Assembly (NCBI RefSeq): GCF_026151205.1
Contig: NC_087072.1
Span: 16,507,669 to 16,571,668 of the forward strand
DNA from: Bolinopsis microptera
Lineage: Eukaryota; Ctenophora; Tentaculata; Lobata; Bolinopsidae
Length of the DNA: 64,000 nt
Reading direction: 5' to 3'
The notes beneath the pieces were generated by a model, which was not told the DNA's origin, searched no databases, and was given only the letters and a program-made list of their open reading frames with translations. Made by a program: the position numbers and the translations under genes. Of the stretch, positions 33,835 to 46,500 are shown in pieces; positions within the stretch are counted from its first letter, which is position 1, and every line of letters begins with the position of its first letter.

Positions 33835-36050
33835 CATAGAAAAGCACCAGCTATCGAGCATTTGCGTGACCAATCTAAGGTGCAGGAGTATTGCATCGCA
33901 CTGCATAACCGATTCAGTGGTCTGCCGGTGGAAGAGAGTCTGGATGGAGAGTGGGAGTTGGTCAAGGAGGGCATCAGGGAGGTTTCTTTGGAGGTTTTGG
34001 GTCAACGCCCGCGCCGGAGGAAGAAGCAGCACTTGTCACAAGAGACAGAGGATCTTGTCTCGGAGCGGAGTAAGGTCAAGCAGAAATGCCCAAGTGATGG
34101 ATTCAATAGATCTGAGTATTCTCTTGCTAATAAGCGTGTTAAGAAGAGCTGCAAGAAGGATGATGAGAACTGGGCTTTACGGGTTGCAGCCGATCTGGAA
34201 ACAGCTTCTTCACACGGTCAGCAGAGGGAGGTCTGGCAGATGATCAAGTCCTTGTCAGGCAAGAAGAGTCTGAAGTCAACTGCTGTCAGAGATAAAACCG
34301 AGAAGTTGATTTCTGACCCAGCTGCTTAACGAAAACGATGGGGTGAGCACTTTGCTGAACTACTAAACCCGCAGATAGGAGACGTGGACCTTTCAGACCT
34401 AGACAGTCTAGAGGTCGCACCATGTTTTCCGTATCTGAGTGATAGTGATTTGCCCCTAGCAGAACAGAGATCTCTGAGGCTTTAAAGAGTCTGAAGAATC
34501 ACAAGAGCCCTGGAATTGATGAAATTTTCAACGAACAGCTGAAGTATGGGGCTCCTGGTCTTTTAGACATGCTTGAGAAACTGTTTGCACGTGTTTGGGA
34601 GACGGAGAATGTGCCAGAGGATTGGGTTAAGGGTATCATTGTTATTGTCCCGAAAAAGGGTGATACATCATTCTGCTCGAACAACAGGGGCATAACCCTA
34701 CGCTCCACGGCATCAAAACTCTATCAGATAATAGTGTTGCGACGGATGAATGCGGGGCTTGAAGAACTGCTCCGAGAGAATCAGTGCGGGTTCAGGAAAA
34801 ACAGGTCTTGCATTGATCAGATTTTTTCACTCCGTACTATTATTCACAACAGCATTGAGTTTAACCTCCCCCTGTACATAAATTTTGTTGACTTTAAAGC
34901 TGCATTCGATTCACTTAATCGGGAGTTTATCTGGAAAGCTTTCAGTCATTATGGCTTGCCTTGTAAATACATTCGCATAATGCAAGCATTCTTTTGCGGC
35001 ACCGTCAGCGCTGTCAGACATAATGATGAGCTCTCAGATTGGTTTGACGTTACATCTGGCTCTGGGCAGGGGGATATTCAGGGTCCACCTATCTTTAATG
35101 TTTGCATCAACCTGCCTGCGCAGCGGGCTGAGGATAACAAAGTGTTGTCACACGGGGCAGTACTGCAGAGAGCTACCACCAGCTTTGATCAGGATACAGT
35201 CGTCTTGGATACTGACTATGCAGATGATTTGGCTATCATGGACAACACCAAGGACGGTCTCCAGGAGACGACTGATCTTTTATGCAAGTATGCGGCTCAG
35301 GCTGGCCTCAGAATCAATGCGAAGGAAACAGAGGTTATGGCCATCGGTAAGAATACGTCACAGAGGCCGTATACTGAAGCATCAACGGTGGACATTACAG
35401 TAGGAGACACGGCTATCCAGCAAGTCAGCAACTTCACTTACCTTGGGTCGATTATATCAAGTGATGGGACTATTGACCGGGACTTATCTGCACGGATCCA
35501 GAAAGCCTCAGGAGCATTCAATCAGCTCGGTAATATTTGGAAGAATCGCAATATCCAAACTAACACCAAAATACGGATATATGTTGCAGCGGTTCTAACA
35601 ATATTACTTTATGGAAGCGAAGTCTTGAACACTACTTCAAAGCAACTACATCGCTTCGAAGTTTTCCATAAAAACTGTTTGAGGAGAATCCTTCGAATTA
35701 AGTGGTTCCACCAGACGAGCAATTTCAAGTGTTGGAGCGGGCAAGAATAAACCCGGTTATAACCTACATCAGTGCCAACCGTCTTCGCTGGTTTGGACAT
35801 GTTTCTAGAATGCCGGACACCAGGCTACCAAAGTATCTACTTGACTAGACACCTGCTCACGGCCGAAGATCACGTGGGCGGCCAAGAAAGAATTGGCGAA
35901 CCTGTGTCCTGGAAGACGCAGTAACATTTACAGGAGATTCAGACATTGTATTTGATAAGGTCCGAGCGTTGGCAGGAAATCGCAAGCACTGGAGAGAGAT
36001 GATACGACATAAGCAGCAATTCCTTGGTGCAGGCCACTCGAATGATTGAG
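33835..36050 (+). pseudogene. RTE-like reverse transcriptase pseudogene
   Basis: A linker ORF to 34329 ends at an in-frame TAA (AA-stop-RKRWGEHF continues in frame). A frameshift near 34460 leads to the RT core (34490-35750): motif A FVDFKAAFDSLNR, motif B SGSGQGDIQGPPIFNVCIN and catalytic YADDLAIM. A second frameshift at about 35725 leads into the conserved tail ANRLRWFGHVSRMPDTRLPK and GRRSRGRPRKNW, ending near 36047. This lineage is often mis-annotated as craniofacial development protein 2-like. There are at least three lesions, so it is inactive. Confidence 0.88.
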
Positions 36051-36091
36051 GAGACCTTATCAAGTAAGCAAGTAAGTAAGTAAGTAAGTAA
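33835..36091 (+). mobile_element. 5'-truncated RTE-like LINE with (AAGT)n tail and TSD
   Basis: GTATCGTA lies immediately before the element (33827-33834) and after its (AAGT)n tail (36092-36099), giving a TSD of up to 8 bp inside a tandem repeat. The endonuclease is missing. The coding remnant starts with HRKAPAIEHLRDQSKVQEYC, a linker just upstream of the reverse transcriptase. Confidence 0.85.
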
Positions 36092-36099
36092 GTATCGTA

Positions 36100-37597
36100 A
36101 CAATATAAATACTAATAAAGTCTGGTGTATCTGAACAATATTAGAGCTAGTAAAATGTTCTGTATCTGGTGTATATTATAGCATAGCCATTCTTTATTAT
36201 GTAGTTTATATATTTAGCGTAAAAAAAATTGTTTGGGATTTTAATGGCTGTAATGATATCCCAGATATGACTATGTGGGATGACTTGCATGCTATTGTGT
36301 CTTATTGTGATAGTGTGATCGAAAACAGCTCGATATCATTTACATCACCCACCAAATGCGATATGACTCATATCGCATTCGGTGGGTGATGTAATTATTA
36401 TGAGCTATGATAAATCACATTTCTTGCACAACTCGGTCTGATTGTTGAGGAAAAGAACAGGTAGATGGTAATCCAGGTAAGCCGGTTCAGATTAACACAA
36501 TTGACGGTACAGAGAGGTGTTTTTAAATACATATTATGCGATTATCTTAACTCCACTGATTCATTATTGAAATCAATAAAATGATAATTACAACACTACT
36601 ATTACATTTATTGAGGATACATAACATGAAGACTTTGTTGTACCCTTGTATGAAAAGCATTAAAGCATTAATAGCACAGCAGGCTATCGGTTCGATCTTA
36701 AATGTGCCTTTGGTGCAGTTTCTGTGAGAATCGATAAGGATGTACTGTAATTAATTATGAAACTCTAATAGTAATATCCTGTGGTTAACGTTTTTCAGTT
36801 TCAGCCCTTTTGACTTAGTAATTGATTACTAAAAACTACTTTTCTCCGTGTTTTAAGCTATTCCACTCATTTTGAGCCAAAAAGTTTTTAAATTTTTGCT
36901 AATTAGCTAATTGATAATTATCCAATTAACTGATTATCAGACGTAAAATTGTCTTCCTGATAATTTGAACACTCTCGATTAATCTGCAACCTTTTAAGAT
37001 GTTCACAACTAAAGATATTCGACAAACAAGAAAAGTGGAAAAGTAAGTGGTAAAGTGGCAAAAAGTGGCCTAGAGACAAGTGGACAAGTTTGGAAAAGTT
37101 GGTCAGCCATAAAGGGCACCTAATGGGACTCAAACACTTCAAAAATCTTTTGTAAGCTTTGTGTGTCGGCAGATCGAATTTTTCAGACGGATCTGTCTGT
37201 ACCAGTACAACTCGACAATTCACGCAACGTATTATACACTGAGAAGATCTCGAAATTTCTGTAATGCGCACTCAAATTTTATAACAAATGCTGAAGGAAG
37301 TGTGATTTATATGAAACTTTGCCACATTTTGGTCTATAATTCGGTGTGTCTCTAATATGATATTTGCCAGATAATTGTGGCTCGTTCAGAGCCGCGCACA
37401 CGTGCGAGTTAAGCGAGTATCTATCAATCAATGGAATGTACAAATGTGTGCCATGGTGTGTGCGAAGCAAATTTCAGCGTAGCCGATGTAATCTATCAAA
37501 ACATATGCTATGATTCCGTTTTATTACAGGATCTGGCATCTGCCGTAAATATTACTGATTTTATCAGTGACACACACTAACTGTGCAATGGATTGTA
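36100..37597. other. Intergenic, with a perfect hairpin
   Basis: It holds the tandem-repeat remnant up to about 36170 and a hairpin at 36342-36392, then AT-rich DNA. A 117-codon minus-strand ORF (36918-37271) has no motif or splice support. Confidence 0.45.
36342..36392. repeat. 51-bp inverted repeat
   Basis: The arms ACATCACCCACC-A-AATGCG and CGCATT-C-GGTGGGTGATGT continue to ATATGA/TCATAT around a 3-bp loop: 24-nt arms with one mismatch. Confidence 0.9.
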
Positions 37598-37759
37598 GGA
37601 CTGAATCCCTAACGGACGGAATCACTACCACCCAAATATCACTACTGGTAGTGATTTAGTCTGTTAGTGATAGTCTGTACGGAATCACTACCACCCAAAT
37701 ATACCTCAATCCCCACCAATAGTGATTGGTAGTGATTCAGTCCGTTAGGGATTCAGTCC
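37598..37759. repeat. Foldback repeat built from GGACTGAATCCCTAACGGAC
   Basis: The left arm GGACTGAATCCCTAACGGAC plus GGAATCACTACC is mirrored by GGTAGTGATTCAGTCCGTTA and GGGATTCAGTCC on the right. A second internal GGAATCACTACCACCC copy lies at about 37680. Probably a small foldback element. No clear TSD. Confidence 0.75.
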
Positions 37760-39715
37760 GCTCACCGGATGTTACCCAGGCCCAACCGAGCACAGTTCAC
37801 CTATCAATTATAGTTGGCATAGTTCTAGCCACACTGCTAGATTACATCAGTATGAGTCAGGATGTTTATAGTATTTGTCTTTGCGAGGGGTGTCCAGGGT
37901 GGGGGGTCGTGAACTTGATTCTGACAGCAGCTGACCAACAAACTATGACAAATCTGATATAAAGCTGATAAACTCAAGCAGGACTGGTACTGTCTTATTG
38001 GAAAGTCTTTGTGGCCGTGTAAACTGACTTGTTCTGATATTTGGACCTATGTGGGCATGGTGGTATCATTTCGAACCCGTTATATGATGCATAATAGGAC
38101 CTCATAATAAAATTAAACCCTACAATTTTATTTCCTTTTTGCTAATTGCTTTGGTTGTACATTCCGCAGCTCTCTTATCTCTATTGATAAAACGGTATTA
38201 CTCTGTGCTAACCTTGTGTACAACGTGTGTAACTGTACAAGAAGTGTACAATGTCAGGCGATAACTCTAATAAACTGGCTATTGGGAACCTGCTTCTCCG
38301 TACAGGAAGTAACGAAATTGTGAAACGTGTCATTTCAGTTTTTGACCACTCTGCAAAGAGTTTAGCAAATGTCAAGTCAATATCTGCTTTTAATTAATCT
38401 TGATATGTTGTGTGAGGGCCGCCTTTTATGCCTTGGGCTATCGGTTAGAGAAATACTATGATGGTCATTCACATTGATTGGGATATCTAGTTTGCTTAAA
38501 AGCATTATCTAAGAGCTAATTAGACGTTGATTATAAAATAAAGAAAGGGTACATAACCTGATGTGAAGTTGAGTCGATGAGAAGGGAGAGGTCAGGATTG
38601 GATCATGATGAATCAGCACCAAGACGGTTAAAAGGTTCCAGCTAGGGATTGGCTGAGTTACCAAAACTGTAACGAGGAAGCGTTACAATAATCTTAAATT
38701 AAGTTGCACTATAATATTAGTAATGAAATATTTATAATAAGTAAATGAAAATGTTCATTAACTCCATGACTTTTTAATAAAGTTATCATCCTAGAATGTC
38801 ATGACCATAATCAATCACGAGTTACAATGTATAACTTAGCTTCGTTGAGTGTTCAATCTTCAAATTTTCAACAGCTATAGAGTCCTCATGTTATAGGAGG
38901 GTACCGCTCTAGAGTCCTCATGTTATGGGATCTATAAGGGAGGGCCGTTCTACAGTCCTACTTCCGACCTTCACCGGCCTACAGTCCACCGCTCAACAGT
39001 CCACCGCTCAATAGTCCTACATGACAGCCCTTCTACGGCCATGGTGAGGTGAATAATCTCCTCCAAACTAAAATTGTCCGGTGGGCTACCGAATCAAAGA
39101 TCTCTTATCCCGTGGAGTTCAGGAATTCATTGATCCCAGACTTCCGAAGCCTTATAATTGTGTTGAAATCTTTTAGTGGATTTGTGCTCGGAAATGGCAA
39201 CAGGGGCTCGCCCTGTTGTCCAGGAAATTTCATTATAAAATCTTTTTAATCAAAATTTCTGTCAACGTGTTTTGTCGGTCAGTTTTACATTTCTAAGAGG
39301 GCTGTTAGCGTATCTGATTGGTTAGGATAAATTGGTATCGGGCTCGAGTCGACTTCCCTTAATACTGCTGGTAATTGGGGCTTGCACCGGGGATGATTTA
39401 AGAAGCTTCATGGCACTCCGCTGGACTGGTGCAATATATGTAATATTATAGCGTACCGTGCGGGGTTGCCAAAACATTAATTACCAGAGTGGGAGCTGGA
39501 TGAGAGTGGGGCTTAAATGTAACTTTAAGTTCCATCTGGATTATTGTGGCTTAATACTATAAAGTGCCGTGATTTAATATAGATTTTCACTTGGCATAGC
39601 CGGGCCTGGGATACTTACATGTTGGAACCGTGTGCATAGTTTTTGAACATTGATTTAGCTGACTCAGACGGGAACAAACTGTATACAAAGGACAGTCTTA
39701 TCAACAGAATTTAAT
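37760..39715. other. Intergenic, no supported gene
   Basis: Small ORFs at 37726-37962 and 39049-39249 lack motifs. Near 38878-39025 short repeats of CTAGAGTCCTCATGTTAT and ACAGTCCACCGCTCA occur. Confidence 0.45.
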
Positions 39716-40758
39716 TTGAGCTCCGTGCGTTACTGCCATCAGAATGCTTGGAATATAACGAAACGTACATTGTTGAGTTTGAAGCCGATCAGAAACCTGT
39801 TTTTCACTGTCATGTGTTTTCGGGGATCACACAACTGTTCTGCTGTTACGAGTTTCCACGATGTTTTGACTAGTGCTACTGTTCTTTCTAGTTATGTTTG
39901 GTTGTGTAAACCATGCAAGGAATCAAGTATTCCTATTAAACCACGGAAATCGAAGGGCCGGCATGATAGTACTGTGAACAAATCAGATCCCGAATCTCAG
40001 CAACCCAAGGAGGACTTGGTTGCGTCACAGATGTCCTCATCCGAGGAAATCACGGACCACTCCACTTTTCAATCCTGGACCCCACACGTCAACATGATAG
40101 CTGAACGTGCAAGAAATGTTGCTTCTTGGGTGCTAAGTGCGTTCAAAACGAGAGAAAAAGCCACCATGATGACTTTATACAAGTCTCTCGTTAGAAGTCA
40201 TTGAGAGTATTGCTGTCCTCTGTAGAATTGCTCTAAGAACAAGGAAATCCAACAGCTAGAAGGGATTCATATGGCACCCAGCACCTCAACTACTGGCAGA
40301 GATTAAAGGCCCTAGATCTGATGTCATTGCAAAGAAGAAGAGAACGGTATTTAATCATCAACATGTGGAAAGTTCTGCATTGCAAGTGCCCTAATGATAT
40401 TGGTATCCAGTTCTCGATCACTCTCAGACATGGTCAAAAAGCAGTTGTGCCCAGTATAGCTAAGTCCAGCAGTCAACGTAATCAAGCACTACATGACAAC
40501 TTTGCAGTCACTGGACCTCGATTATGGAATGTAATCCCAACACATATGCTCACCATCGAGGATCCTATGGAATTCAAAGCAACTTTAACGAACTTTCCCA
40601 ACTTTGTCAAATCATTTCCGGACGAGCCTCCAGCTCCAGGATACTTACTGGATTGGAGTGGTGATAAAACAGTTTCTATACTGTCCGGGGGGTCGAATTT
40701 TTCGATGGCCCGATAGAGGATTCCATGAAGCCCAACAAAGTAACAAAGTAACAAAGTA
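39716..40758 (+). mobile_element. Internally deleted LINE: ORF1 fused to the C-terminus of ORF2, with (AACAAAGT)n tail
   Basis: ORF 39716-40204 begins with an ORF1-like segment containing a zinc-finger-type YVWLCKPCKESS. It then passes without a break into SWTPHVNMIAERARNVASWV and LYKSLVRSH, the post-RT thumb region of a LINE ORF2. After stops and frameshifts, 40321-40716 continues with MSLQRRRERYLIINMWKVLH, GPRLWNVIP and PDEPPAPGY, the conserved C-terminal end. The endonuclease and RT core are absent. An AACAAAGT repeat at about 40734-40757 is the 3' tail. Confidence 0.8.
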
Positions 40759-42254
40759 CAAATTCGATATATTTAAAATTAATTCTCACCTCTTATTCAA
40801 AGATCAACAGATTTATCGATCAATATCGGCATATCCCAAGATATGATTTTTTCTCTGTTCGTCAACTGCAAAGTGGGCGTATTGTGTTAAGGGTTACAAG
40901 AATTTTTATCATAACTAATTATTGTAATCATGGTATTCACCAGGCAAACCATGTACAGTAACACCACGATTTACTGCACAGTTTGCTGTTTGAGGGAAAG
41001 ACAACTTGTGCGAATAATCGTCGTGTATGATAAATCAGGGTTTTGATGTGGTTCACAAGCATTCAGCTCAAGTTGGGGGTAATTAGGGAAGCAGTGAGAT
41101 ATTACGAGAATATTAGAATAAGTCTACAACTCACCTTCGGGTTTCATGCTTTGAACATGTACAAATAGGTTCCAAGAGAGGTATTATACGTGTCGACCGT
41201 CATGGAGCTTCAGCAGAAAAATATAAGGTCGAACAACAATCCAGCATTATTTTTGACTGCAAGACATCTAATAGAGATACTGGTTTTTTCGTTTGAAAAT
41301 TCAATTGATTAGTATATATAAATCAAGCGTTACATTTCAGCCATGCAAAATTAAAATGACATATTTTGATGTACTAATTGATGAATGGTGCTGTAATACT
41401 AGTATAAGTTGCTTATAATTGTGTGGGCGGATGACAACTAATTAAAAAAGAATAATAAACTTATTATATACTAATTAACGTTGGGGCCGTCTACCAAATT
41501 AGAATGAGAAACAATAACAAGAAATGAAACATATCAAATAAAATCATAATTATTTTGTTCATTACAATTCTGTCCCAACGAGCTGAGAACAAGAAAAAAG
41601 TTAAAAATTAGTAGAAATTAAAATAACAATTATCCTTCATACCGTGGACGGTAGTTGTTTCAAATATGAAGAAGGCAAAATCTCAAGAACCGACTAAGTT
41701 ATTAATAATAATACAATGGTCACGTTAACAGTTTTGACCGACACTCTATAATAAATAAATAATTATGTCTTTGTGGCAAAGAAAAGAAACGCCACGCAGG
41801 GATTCACAAAGTAATCGTGTGTTAAACGCTATTATAATGTGACTAATATTTGACAGTTTAAGCCAAAACGAGGATGAGAATGCCAGATTGAAGAAGGGCC
41901 GAAGTTGCAGAATTTATTAAAATTAAATGAAATGATGATGAGGGTCACGAATCACGACGCAAACAACAAGCAATGACAAGGCAGACGGGCATCAAACAAC
42001 ACACACTGTGCAGACGAATTGTTACCTTTATATAGCAATCTGATGTTCATAACGTAATACACTCTGCAAGCATTTTAAAATATATTGTATATCGATATGT
42101 CTCCAAATAATTTAATATTTAAAACGCTTAGCAACCCTCCGCAAATATTTCGTATAAGCAACACACAGATACTCAATACAAATACGGACGGCGCGGCGCT
42201 TTATTATGGAGGGAGAATTTTTTTCTCCCTCTGGTTTGTTATTGTTTGCAAATT
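40759..42254. other. Intergenic, AT-rich
   Basis: Apart from the candidate inverted-repeat element at 40954-41045, no gene or recognisable repeat is seen. Confidence 0.4.
40954..41045. mobile_element. Possible pogo-like MITE related to the left-edge TIR
   Basis: TACAGTAACACCACGATTTA at the left resembles the terminus at 300-332, and GATAAATCAGGGTTTTGATG at the right is a degenerate inverse. About 92 bp. Weak. Confidence 0.35.
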
Positions 42255-42336
42255 GACTATGACCCCCTGTAGCGTCTTCGACGCTACAGGGGGAGCCGCG
42301 CACTTCGTGCGCGGCGGGTCATACAACGTATGACAA
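42255..42336. mobile_element. TTGT-family multi-hairpin element, core copy
   Basis: ATGACCC and GGGTCAT could close a junction around two perfect hairpins with TTC loops (CCCTGTAGCGTC-TTC stem, GCCGCGCAC-TTC stem), followed by the palindrome TCATACAACGTATGA and ending in ACAA. It is the complement of the 8863-8980 core. The left terminus is missing. Confidence 0.82.
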
Positions 42337-42646
42337 TGCCTTCAGAGGTACGTATCGAGGATGATTGACAAAATATCGATTATATAGTATGTGAACGACC
42401 CCTTACGCGTACGTGCGATCAGTTTATTGGGTTGAGACTAGATCCGCCCTATGGAAATCGTGCAGAAAGCCCAATTACGGTATCTTAGCACGCTATCACA
42501 TGATTATTTACCCAATTCAATACCAAGATAAACAGGTTGCTTGATAACTTCGTCATTTTTAATCCCTTTGCGGACTTCTGCAGTATGTAATACTAATTCG
42601 AATAAAATCATACCCTGAAGTGCTCCCTTTCGTGACTGATTTGGTT

Positions 42647-43101
42647 GACAAGTACTAACTATTTAACCACCAAAACATGTTCCACCTACCCCGGAACATA
42701 AATGCACTACGGGGGTAAAGATTTTCGGTCTTAATTTTACCTGGATTTCAGTAAATTTGGGGTGGGCGTGGCCCCTGGGAGTGGCCTGAGTGGGTTGGGA
42801 GGTCGAAACTCGGTTTTTATGATGGTTTGGGACAAGTACTAACTATTTAACCACCAAAACATGTTCCACCTACCCCGGAACATAAATGCACTACGGGGGT
42901 AAAGATTTTCGGTCTTGATTTTACCTGGATTTCAGTAATTTTGGGATGGGCGTGGCCCCTGGGAGTGGCCTGAGTGGGTTGGGAGGTCGAAACTCGGTTT
43001 CGGTCAAGTACTAACTATTTAACCACCAAAACATGTTCCACCTACCCCGGAACATAAATGCACTACGGGGGTAAAGATTTTCGGTCTTGATTTTACCTAA
43101 T
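42647..43101. repeat. About 180-bp tandem repeat, 2.5 copies
   Basis: Copies start at 42647, 42831 and about 43002 with GACAAGTACTAACTATTTAA (third copy GTCAAG). Each contains CACCTACCCCGGAACATAAA and GGGCGTGGCCCCTGGGAGTG; the third is cut before the GTGGCC block. The copies differ by only a few bases. Confidence 0.92.
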
Positions 43102-43128
43102 TTTCATACTCGCAGCACGCGAATATAA

Positions 43129-43252
43129 ACTTGACTCATATGGGACAAGCCGCGCAACAAAAAAAAGTTTTAAAAAAAAAAAGTTTTTTTGCGCGGCTTG
43201 TCCCAATTGAGTCAAGTATATAAAAACTTGACTCAATTGGGACAAGCCGCGC
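43129..43252. repeat. Three-arm palindrome of ACTTGACTC...GGGACAAGCCGCGC
   Basis: The word ACTTGACTCAATTGGGACAA plus GCCGCGC occurs plus (43129), minus (ending 43217) and plus (43226), separated by A/T runs. Any two neighbours can pair into a 27-bp stem. It lies directly before an A/T homopolymer tract and the intact LINE. Confidence 0.85.
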
Positions 43253-43560
43253 AAAAAAAAGTTTTTTTTATTTATTTTTTTATTTTTTAATTTTTTTAAT
43301 TTTTTAATTTTTTTTATTTTTTTTTATTTTTTAATTTTTTTTTAATTTTTTAATTTTTTTAATTTTTTTATATTTTTTTTTTATTTTTTTAATTTTTATT
43401 TTTTCATTTTTTTAATTTTTTAATTTTTTTAATTTTTTTAAATTTTTTTAATTTTTTTATTTTTTTATTTTTTTAATTTTTTTAATTTTTTAATTTTTTA
43501 ATTTTTTAATTTTTTAATTTTTTAATTTTTTAAAAATTTTTTTTAATTTTTGCTAATTTT
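43253..43560. repeat. (AATTTTTT)n low-complexity tract
   Basis: About 300 bp made almost only of A and T, mostly T5-8 runs broken by AA or TAT. Confidence 0.9.
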
Positions 43561-46500
43561 TTCATATTTTTTCATGTTTTTTGATGTTTTTAAAGTTGAC
43601 TCATATGTCACAATGACAATCTCGGAGGATTCATCCAGCGTGCAGCGTGGGACCACATGGAGTCTTGTTGGGTCTCGATGAACGAGGGGCTCGGAAATTG
43701 TGGCTTCATCTCCGTGACGGGCTATTTAGATCTCTCGACATTGAGCTATCAAGAGGGACTAAAAACTCAATCAAACCTCAACAGAAGAAAAACCATAATG
43801 GATAGTCCCAAAACAACTGATGTCCTGATCAGATTGCCTTCCCACAACAGGGAGACATTGAAAATCCTTTCGTGGAACATACACGATGCTTCAAACGGGA
43901 AAGAAGGCAGGAAAATTGATGACACTGAATTTGCTGCCATTGTCACTTCTTGTCCCATTTTCTGTCTTCAGGAAACCAAGAGTAAAATATTTGTTCCAGA
44001 CTACAAATGTTTTAATGCTAACAGACCAAACAGTCGCTCAGGAGGACTTTGCATTGGTGTCCACAGGTCTATTGCCAAGGATATCAAAGAAATAACATCC
44101 AATTGTAGTGACATCCAATCAGTAAGGATAAAACTAGGAAGTGAGAGTGCTGTCGATGAACTAGTTATCATCAACTTATACGACTCCCCTGAGCACTCTT
44201 CCTACAAGAAGAGATTGAAATCAAGCAAAATTACATCCGATGACGATGCTTCAACTCTAGACAACTTACTTGACTTCACCATGAATAGTATTCAAAACGG
44301 TAGGAAGGTGATACTAGCAGGTGATTTCAATGCAAGGACCGCAACCTTGAACAACACCATCGAGGAAGATACTGAAGCATTATCTGCTGCAAACCCATTT
44401 AGCCAACGCAGCCACCCCTGTCTCAATGATCGTTCTAGCAAGGACCAGATGGTTAATCCTAGAGGAAAGTTACTCCTTGACTTTCTGGCCTGTGCAAATC
44501 TAACCATCCTAAACGGCAGCGTACTTGGCGATTCCTTAGGGGAATTCACATCGGTGAATTATGGCGGAGCTAGCGTTGTAGACTATGTTGCTGTAGGAGC
44601 TGACATAAAAGCGATCGTTAAGAGTTTTAGAGTCCTTGATTTGAACAAATTCTCCGATCACAAACCCTCTGTCACAACACTTAGCCTGAGACACAACATA
44701 ACCCTTTCAGAAGAAATACTGCGTGACCTCGAGGACGCGCCCAGGAAGTACAAATGGCCATGTGAGGATAATGCTGAGCTCAAATTCTTGCTAGCTATGG
44801 GTGACCCTAGTATAAAGGAAAAGACGGAAACTCTGGCTACAAGTTCATGCAAAACCCCTCAAGACGTTCTTAACCTTAACAACCAAATTGTTGAGCTGTA
44901 TCATCAGGTTGCTGAACAAGTGATGCCCCGAAAAAACGCCTCAAGTCGTCAGAAAGGGCCGAGACATAATAAATATGGTAGCACCAAAAAGAAGAGTCGA
45001 ATGAAGCCAAAAATGGCATGGTTTGACAGTGAATGTATCCGTCTTAAGAGGACACTCAACATTCTAGCAAAAAAGTATGGAAGATCCCCATTGGACAAGG
45101 TCCTCAGGGACTCTTATTACGACACTCGGCGACAATATAGAAAGATGATCAGACATAAGCGATCAGAATTCTTTGAGAAGCTTTGCAAGGACATAGAAAC
45201 AGGGAACAACATCTGCTGGAAATCCTTCAAAGCTCTTAAAAATACAAAATCGCCTGCAACCAGTCTTGATGCCTTCGATATGATCAACTTTTGCAAGTTC
45301 TTCAGTAAACTTTACGGCAAAAAGAACATCAAAGACTCTAAGATCGCAGAGCTACAGTCAAAGATGCAGAAAAACAACATTTGTAACGACCTGACCAAGC
45401 TTTTGGATCAAGATATAAAGATGGAAGAGCTGTGTGCTTGCATTAAGGCCACTAAAAAAGGAAAGGCAGTTTCCGAAGATCTAATTTCTAATGAATTCTT
45501 CAAAGCCTCAACACGATCCATGCTCAAAGCAGTCCTCAACCTCTTCAACCACTGCCTAAGCCTATCAATTTACCCATGGACTTCATCAGTAGTTACACCA
45601 CTACACAAAAAAGGTGATATCTATGATCCAAACAACTACAGAGCCATCGCTGTAGCGAGCAATCTCGGAAAGCTCTTTGCAAGCATATTGCTGAAAAGAT
45701 TGATATCATTCCGTGATCAATGTGATCCTGATACAGCCAACCAACTAGGTTTCTGTAAAGACGCACAGACAGCAGACCACATTTTCACACTTTCAACCTG
45801 CGTGGAAAAGTATGTCACCAAGAATCGCCAAAGGCTATACACATGCTTTGTCGATTATGCCAAAGCGTTCGATTCCATCTGTCGTGAGGCACTCCTATAC
45901 AAGTTGTGGAAAATGGGTATTCAAGGGAGATTCTTTGAGTGCATTAAGTTCATGTACTCAAACTCCTCAGCCAAAGTGAAGCTACTAGACAAGCTGTCAC
46001 AGAAGATCGACATATTATGTGGTACCGAGCAAGGACACCCCATGTCCCCTGAACTGTTTAAATGCTTTGTCCACCAGCTTTCACATGATCTCAACAACAT
46101 CGAAGGAGTGAAAGTCCCTGTCCTAAATGATACAGATATAACTCATCTGCTATGGGCAGACGACCTTGTCCTTCTAGCCCTCAACAAACACAGTCTTCAA
46201 CAAATGCTTGATGTCCTAAACAATTACTGCTCAGAATGGGGCCTGACAGTAAACATTGGAAAAACTTCAGTCCTTGTGTTTAACCCAACAGGAAGGCATC
46301 TGAAGGAAAGTCATGAGTTCAAACTGGGAGAACAACAGATCCCCTCCGGGAGAGAGTACTGTTACCTTGGCATTACATTTACTCTGAGCGGATCACTTAA
46401 GCTAACACAACAAAAGCTGAGGCAAAAAGCATTAAGAAGTTATTTCTCTTTGAAAAGCTACATTGATACCCGCCACATCAGGAAATCTATACTGTTCAAG

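Noticed and set aside
36918-37271. 117-codon minus-strand ORF
   Set aside because: No recognisable domain and no splice or neighbour support; length is compatible with chance in this composition.
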